From an uncultured Ruminococcus sp. (lineage in GTDB: Bacteria > Bacillota > Clostridia > Oscillospirales > Ruminococcaceae), in contig CAMWRL010000010.1 in assembly GCA_947176685.1 (NCBI GenBank), positions 1 to 20,026 of the forward strand: a stretch of DNA of 20,026 nt, in the 5' to 3' direction. The position numbers and the translations under genes are program-made. The notes under the pieces are model-generated. The model was not told where the DNA came from, made no database searches, and was given only the letters and a program-made list of their open reading frames with translations. Position 1 is the stretch's first letter. Every line of letters begins with the position of its first letter. Positions 16,114-20,026 of this stretch are shown piece by piece.

Positions 16114-17583
16114 ATGAAATTCTTACCCGAATACGACAAGGTAAAAGAAATCGCACAAACCGGTAAATATGATATTCTCCCCGTAAGCTGCGAAATTATG
16201 TCGGATATCTGTACGCCTATTGAGGCAGTCCGTATTCTCAAAAACGTTTCCACACATTGTTATATGCTGGAGTCCGTTGCCGACAAGGAAAAATGGGGCA
16301 GATATACTTTTATCGGTTTTGAGCCGAAACTTGAAATCACATGCGCAGGTGATGATATTACAATCGGTGACATAAAAATGAAAACCGCTGACCCTAAAGA
16401 ACAGATAAGACAGATTCTGTCATCATACAGAAGTCCGAAGTTTGATTATCTGCCGTCATTCACGGGCGGTCTTGTCGGATATTTTTCGTATGACTTTCTG
16501 GGTTATTCTGAACCCTCTGTACGCATTGAAACAGAAGATACCGAAAATTTCAAGGACGTTGATTTGATGCTTTTCGATAAAGTCATTGCTTTTGATAACT
16601 TCCGTCAAAAAATAGTCCTCATAGCAAATATGAATCTCAGCGATTCGGAAACGGGTTACAAAAAGGCTCAGCTTGAACTTAGACAGCTTGCTGAACTTCT
16701 CCGCAGTGGCGAAAAGTCTACAGAACCCGTCAGCCGTCTTATAACTGAGGTCACACCGCTTTTCAACAAGGAAAAGTATTGTGAAATGGTCGAAAAAGCC
16801 AAACATCACATTCGTGAGGGAGATATTTTCCAGATAGTTTTGTCCAACCGTCTGAGCGCAGATTTTGAGGGCAGTTTATTCAATACTTATCGTGTACTCC
16901 GTACTATAAATCCGTCACCGTATATGTTTTATTTTTCGGGAACTGACGTTGAAATCGCCGGAGCTTCACCGGAAACCCTCGTTAAACTTGAAGACGGTGT
17001 ACTGCATACTTTCCCGCTTGCCGGAACTCGTCCTCGAGGAAAGACAGAAGCGGAAGACCTTGAACTTGAAAGAGGTCTGCTTGCTGACGAAAAGGAGCTT
17101 GCTGAACACAATATGCTTGTTGATTTGGGACGCAACGATTTGGGAAAAATCAGTAAATTCGGCTCTGTACAGGTCGAAAAGCTCCATACTATAGAACGCT
17201 ATTCCCACGTAATGCACATAGGCTCAACTGTAAGAGGCGAAATTATAGAAGATAAATTTGACGCTCTTGACGCTGTAAGTGCCGTACTTCCTGCCGGTAC
17301 GCTTTCGGGTGCGCCGAAAATCAGGGCTTGTCAGCTTATTGCGGAACTCGAAAACAATAAACGTGGAATTTACGGCGGTGCTGTCGGATATATCGATTTT
17401 ACCGGAAACCTCGATACCTGTATAGCTTTACTGATAGCCTACAGGAAAAACGGAAAGGTTTTTGTGCGAAGCGGTGCAGGAATTGTAGCCGATTCTGTAC
17501 CCGAAAAGGAGTATCAGGAATGTATCAACAAAGCGGCGGCAGTTATAAACGCCCTTAAAATTGCAGAGGAGGAAGATTTATGA
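16114..17583 (+). CDS. trpE: Anthranilate synthase component I
   Basis: TrpE converts chorismate to anthranilate, the first step committed to tryptophan, using ammonia supplied by TrpG. The 489-aa length is typical. The N-terminal domain carries MLES (51-54), the LLES-type Trp feedback site, so end-product inhibition is expected. The C-terminal chorismate-binding domain has LAGTRPRG, LSGAPKIRA and the final GAGIVADSVPEKEY. The start follows GGAGGTG (16099-16105) with 8-nt spacing. Its TGA overlaps the ATG of trpG by 4 bases (ATGA), so the two subunits are translationally coupled. A para-aminobenzoate synthase (PabB) is the main alternative, but operon context settles it. Control is by the T-box upstream. 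Confidence 0.97.
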   Translation: MKFLPEYDKVKEIAQTGKYDILPVSCEIMSDICTPIEAVRILKNVSTHCYMLESVADKEKWGRYTFIGFEPKLEITCAGDDITIGDIKMKTADPKEQIRQILSSYRSPKFDYLPSFTGGLVGYFSYDFLGYSEPSVRIETEDTENFKDVDLMLFDKVIAFDNFRQKIVLIANMNLSDSETGYKKAQLELRQLAELLRSGEKSTEPVSRLITEVTPLFNKEKYCEMVEKAKHHIREGDIFQIVLSNRLSADFEGSLFNTYRVLRTINPSPYMFYFSGTDVEIAGASPETLVKLEDGVLHTFPLAGTRPRGKTEAEDLELERGLLADEKELAEHNMLVDLGRNDLGKISKFGSVQVEKLHTIERYSHVMHIGSTVRGEIIEDKFDALDAVSAVLPAGTLSGAPKIRACQLIAELENNKRGIYGGAVGYIDFTGNLDTCIALLIAYRKNGKVFVRSGAGIVADSVPEKEYQECINKAAAVINALKIAEEEDL

Positions 17584-18167
17584 TTTTACTGATTGACAAT
17601 TATGACAGTTTTTCGTATAACCTCTATCAGCTTGTAGGTGAAATCTGTCCCGATATAAAGGTTATCCGCAATGACGAAATGACCGTTGAGGAAATAGAAA
17701 AACTCGCTCCGCAAAGGATTATTATTTCCCCAGGTCCGGGCAGACCGGAAGACGCAGGAATTATCGTTGAAGCCGCAAAAACCGTATGTCAGAAAATTCC
17801 TACTCTGGGCGTTTGTCTCGGACATCAGGCTATATGTTCAGCTTATGGTGCAACCATAACTTACGCTAAAAAACTTATGCACGGCAAGCAGTCAACAATA
17901 AGTTTTGACGGAAACTGTCCGCTTTTCAGGAATATTAAAGCAGACGCTCCTGTTGCAAGATACCATTCACTTGCGGCAGACCCCGAAACTATTCCCGATT
18001 GTCTGAAAATAACCGCCGTTGCAGATGACGGCGAAGTTATGGCGGTTCAGCATACAGAATACCCGATTTTCGGAGTACAGTTCCATCCGGAGTCTATAAT
18101 GACTCCCGACGGCAAAACTATGCTTGCCGATTTTATAAATATGAACGGAGTTGATTTCAATGATTAA
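17580..18167 (+). CDS. trpG: Anthranilate synthase component II (glutamine amidotransferase)
   Basis: TrpG hydrolyses glutamine and channels ammonia to TrpE. This is a stand-alone class I amidotransferase of 195 aa, not fused to TrpD. The triad is C79 in GVCLGHQ, H169 and E171 in FHPES, and PGPGRPEDAG (51-60) is the usual early motif. GGAGG upstream of the ATG serves as the ribosome site. Such subunits are sometimes shared with PabB for folate synthesis; whether that is so here cannot be seen. Its end overlaps the trpD start by 8 bp. Confidence 0.96.
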   Translation: MILLIDNYDSFSYNLYQLVGEICPDIKVIRNDEMTVEEIEKLAPQRIIISPGPGRPEDAGIIVEAAKTVCQKIPTLGVCLGHQAICSAYGATITYAKKLMHGKQSTISFDGNCPLFRNIKADAPVARYHSLAADPETIPDCLKITAVADDGEVMAVQHTEYPIFGVQFHPESIMTPDGKTMLADFINMNGVDFND

Positions 18168-19179
18168 AGAAGCTATTATGAAAATCGTTGACAAACAGGA
18201 CTTGACATATGACGAAGCTTATCAGGTAGTATCGGAAATTATGTCAGGTCAGACTACGCCGACACAAAATGCTGCATTTCTTGCGGCACTGTCCACCAAA
18301 AGCACAAAGGCTGAAACTATTGAGGAAATAACCGGTTGTGCGGCGGCAATGCGTGATGCGGCAACAAAGTTTGAAAGTGACCTCGACTTACTGGAAATTG
18401 TCGGTACTGGCGGAGATAATTCGCAAAGTTTCAATATATCGACAACTTCTGCATTGGTTATTGCGTCTTCCGGAATCCCCGTTGCTAAACACGGCAACCG
18501 TGCGGCGTCATCTTTAAGCGGTACGGCTGACTGTCTGGAAGCTCTGGGCGTTAATATAAACCTTGAACCCGAAAAATGCCGTCAGTTACTGGACGAAGTG
18601 GGATTCTGCTTTTTCTTTGCCCAGAAGTACCACACTTCTATGAAGTATGTCGGCTCTATCAGAAAGGAACTCGGTATACGTACAGTGTTCAATATTTTAG
18701 GACCTCTTACCAATCCGTCCAGTCCGAAAATGCACCTTTTAGGAGTTTACGACAAGTCGCTTATTGAACCCGTTGCGGAAGTCTTAATGAAACTCGGTTC
18801 AAAAAACGGTATGGTAGTTTATGGCACTGACAAGCTTGACGAAATCTCTCTCAGTGCGCCGACAGCGGTCTGCGAATATAAGAACGGCTGGATTAAGAAT
18901 TATGAAATCACTCCGGAGCAGTTTGGCTTTGAGAGGTGTTCGAGGGACGATTTAAAGGGCGGCACACCTGTTGAAAACGCTGGAATTACAAGAAAAATTC
19001 TCAGCGGTGAAATTCAGGGTCACAAGAGAAACGCTGTTTTACTCAATGCTGGAGCTGCTATTTACATTGGCGGCAAGGCTGACAGTATGGCGGACGGCGT
19101 TAAGATTGCAGGCGAGATAATCGACTCTGGAAAAGCCCTTGCAACTCTTGAAAAACTCATTGAAGTTTCCAACAGCTGA
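18160..19179 (+). CDS. trpD: Anthranilate phosphoribosyltransferase
   Basis: TrpD transfers the phosphoribosyl group of PRPP to anthranilate, the second step of the pathway. The 339-aa length is normal. VGTGGDNSQSFNIST (81-95) is the PRPP/metal motif and KHGNRAASSLSGTADCLEALG (110-130) the anthranilate site. I chose the ATG at 18160, with GGAG at 18147-18150, over the TTG at 18151, which would add three residues. This start overlaps the end of trpG by 8 bp. The enzyme is cytoplasmic, probably a dimer as in the family. Confidence 0.96.
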   Translation: MIKEAIMKIVDKQDLTYDEAYQVVSEIMSGQTTPTQNAAFLAALSTKSTKAETIEEITGCAAAMRDAATKFESDLDLLEIVGTGGDNSQSFNISTTSALVIASSGIPVAKHGNRAASSLSGTADCLEALGVNINLEPEKCRQLLDEVGFCFFFAQKYHTSMKYVGSIRKELGIRTVFNILGPLTNPSSPKMHLLGVYDKSLIEPVAEVLMKLGSKNGMVVYGTDKLDEISLSAPTAVCEYKNGWIKNYEITPEQFGFERCSRDDLKGGTPVENAGITRKILSGEIQGHKRNAVLLNAGAAIYIGGKADSMADGVKIAGEIIDSGKALATLEKLIEVSNS

Positions 19180-19188
19180 GGTGAAAAT

Positions 19189-19971
19189 ATGACCATTCTT
19201 GAAAAACTTGCCGCACACGCTTCCGAACGTGTTGAAACGGCTAAACAGAGGGTTTCGGCTGACAGAATAAAGTCTCTTGCTTTGGAAATGCCTGTCGGGA
19301 ATTTTGAGTTTGAAAAAGCTCTTGCAAAGGACGGTATGTCGTTTATATGCGAGTGCAAAAAGGCTTCACCTTCAAAAGGCGTTATTGCAGAAAAATTCCC
19401 GTATCTTCAGATAGCAAAGGACTATGAAAAAGCCGGAGCAGACTGTATTTCAGTGCTTACCGAGCCAAAGTGGTTTTTAGGCAGTGACGAATATTTAAAG
19501 GAAATTGCCGGAAGTGTTTCGATACCCTGTATACGCAAGGACTTTACTGTTGACGAGTATATGATTTATGAGGCTAAGTTATTGGGCGCAAAAGCCGTAC
19601 TGCTGATATGTTCGATACTGACGGGCGAGCAGATTAAAAGTTATATTGACATCTGCGACAAACTGGGTATTTCCGCACTTGTTGAAGCTCATGACGAATC
19701 GGAAATCAAAACCGCTGTAAATGCAGGTTCACGGATTATAGGCGTTAATAACAGGAATCTTAAAGATTTCACGGTTGATACAGGAAACAGCTGCCGTATG
19801 AGGGAACTTGTACCGGAAAATATACTTTTCGTATCGGAAAGCGGCGTTAAAACTGCTGACGATATAAAGTTACTTCGTGAATCGGGGGCGGACGCTGTTC
19901 TGATTGGCGAAACCCTTATGCGTGCAGACGACAAAACCGCTAAGTTAGCAGAACTGCGGGGCAATTTATGA
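19189..19971 (+). CDS. trpC: Indole-3-glycerol-phosphate synthase
   Basis: TrpC closes the ring of the carboxyphenylamino-deoxyribulose phosphate intermediate to give indole-3-glycerol phosphate. At 260 aa it is the single-function TIM-barrel enzyme, not a TrpC-TrpF fusion. Signatures are FICECKKASPSKG (52-64), containing a catalytic lysine, SILTGEQ, VEAHDESE, GVNNRNL and the late VSESGV phosphate-binding segment. The ribosome site GAGGTGA (19178-19184) overlaps the trpD stop codon. Its own stop overlaps the trpF start (ATGA), again indicating coupling. Confidence 0.97.
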   Translation: MTILEKLAAHASERVETAKQRVSADRIKSLALEMPVGNFEFEKALAKDGMSFICECKKASPSKGVIAEKFPYLQIAKDYEKAGADCISVLTEPKWFLGSDEYLKEIAGSVSIPCIRKDFTVDEYMIYEAKLLGAKAVLLICSILTGEQIKSYIDICDKLGISALVEAHDESEIKTAVNAGSRIIGVNNRNLKDFTVDTGNSCRMRELVPENILFVSESGVKTADDIKLLRESGADAVLIGETLMRADDKTAKLAELRGNL

Positions 19972-20026
19972 CTGAAATAAAGATGTGCGGTTTAAGCCGT
20001 CCGTGCGACATAGAGTACGCCAACGA
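19968..20026 (+). CDS. trpF: Phosphoribosylanthranilate isomerase, 5' fragment
   Basis: Only the first 19 complete codons are in the window. They read MTEIKMCGLSRPCDIEYAN, which carries the TrpF opening (IKxCG, where the Cys is the catalytic base). It overlaps the trpC stop by 4 bases and is in the expected operon position. The gene is cut by the window end, not broken. Confidence 0.88.
   Translation, partial: MTEIKMCGLSRPCDIEYAN

Overview
The window looks like a chromosomal segment of a low-GC anaerobic Bacillota (Clostridia), most likely a Ruminococcus-type gut organism. The evidence is the A+T-rich intergenic DNA, strong Shine-Dalgarno sites, consensus sigma-A promoters (TTGACA, about 17 nt, TATAAT), a tryptophan operon led by a T-box riboswitch, and a lipoprotein with cohesin-like segments. 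The genus is an inference. Nearly all genes lie on the + strand; only the Rrf2 regulator is on the - strand.

Region 1 (1-1450) holds a membrane-anchored HtrA/DegP-type serine protease with its own terminator.

Region 2 (about 1513-12931) is the most interesting part. It is a run of eight co-directional genes: (i) a large McrB-like AAA+ ATPase with (ii) a DUF2357/PD-(D/E)XK nuclease, both behind a consensus promoter; then, behind a second strong promoter, (iii) a six-TM rhomboid-like protease, (iv) a 788-aa YceG-family protein, (v) a TelA-family protein and (vi-viii) three tandem TerD-family proteins, closed by a strong terminator. The YceG, TelA and TerD genes correspond to the tellurite/stress-resistance set of the Bacillus yceCDEFGH type, but no TerC gene is present. 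Linking this module to a McrBC-like ATPase and nuclease suggests a combined stress and DNA-processing (possibly defence) island. A 229-bp gap between yceG and telA carries a compact G+C-rich, highly structured element that no gene explains.

Region 3 (12938-14175) holds an A+T-rich 14-bp tandem repeat with inverted ends, then a secreted lipoprotein. Its C-terminal half looks like the second half of a cohesin-type domain followed by the first half of another.

Region 4 (14191-15732) holds cysK (cysteine synthase) convergent with an Rrf2/IscR-type regulator that has three clustered cysteines. The two genes share one terminator hairpin.

Region 5 (15766-20026) is a T-box-controlled trp operon in the order trpE-trpG-trpD-trpC-trpF (trpF cut by the window end), with overlapping or nearly overlapping genes that suggest translational coupling. 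Regions 4 and 5 are ordinary amino-acid metabolism; regions 2 and 3 hold the unusual material.
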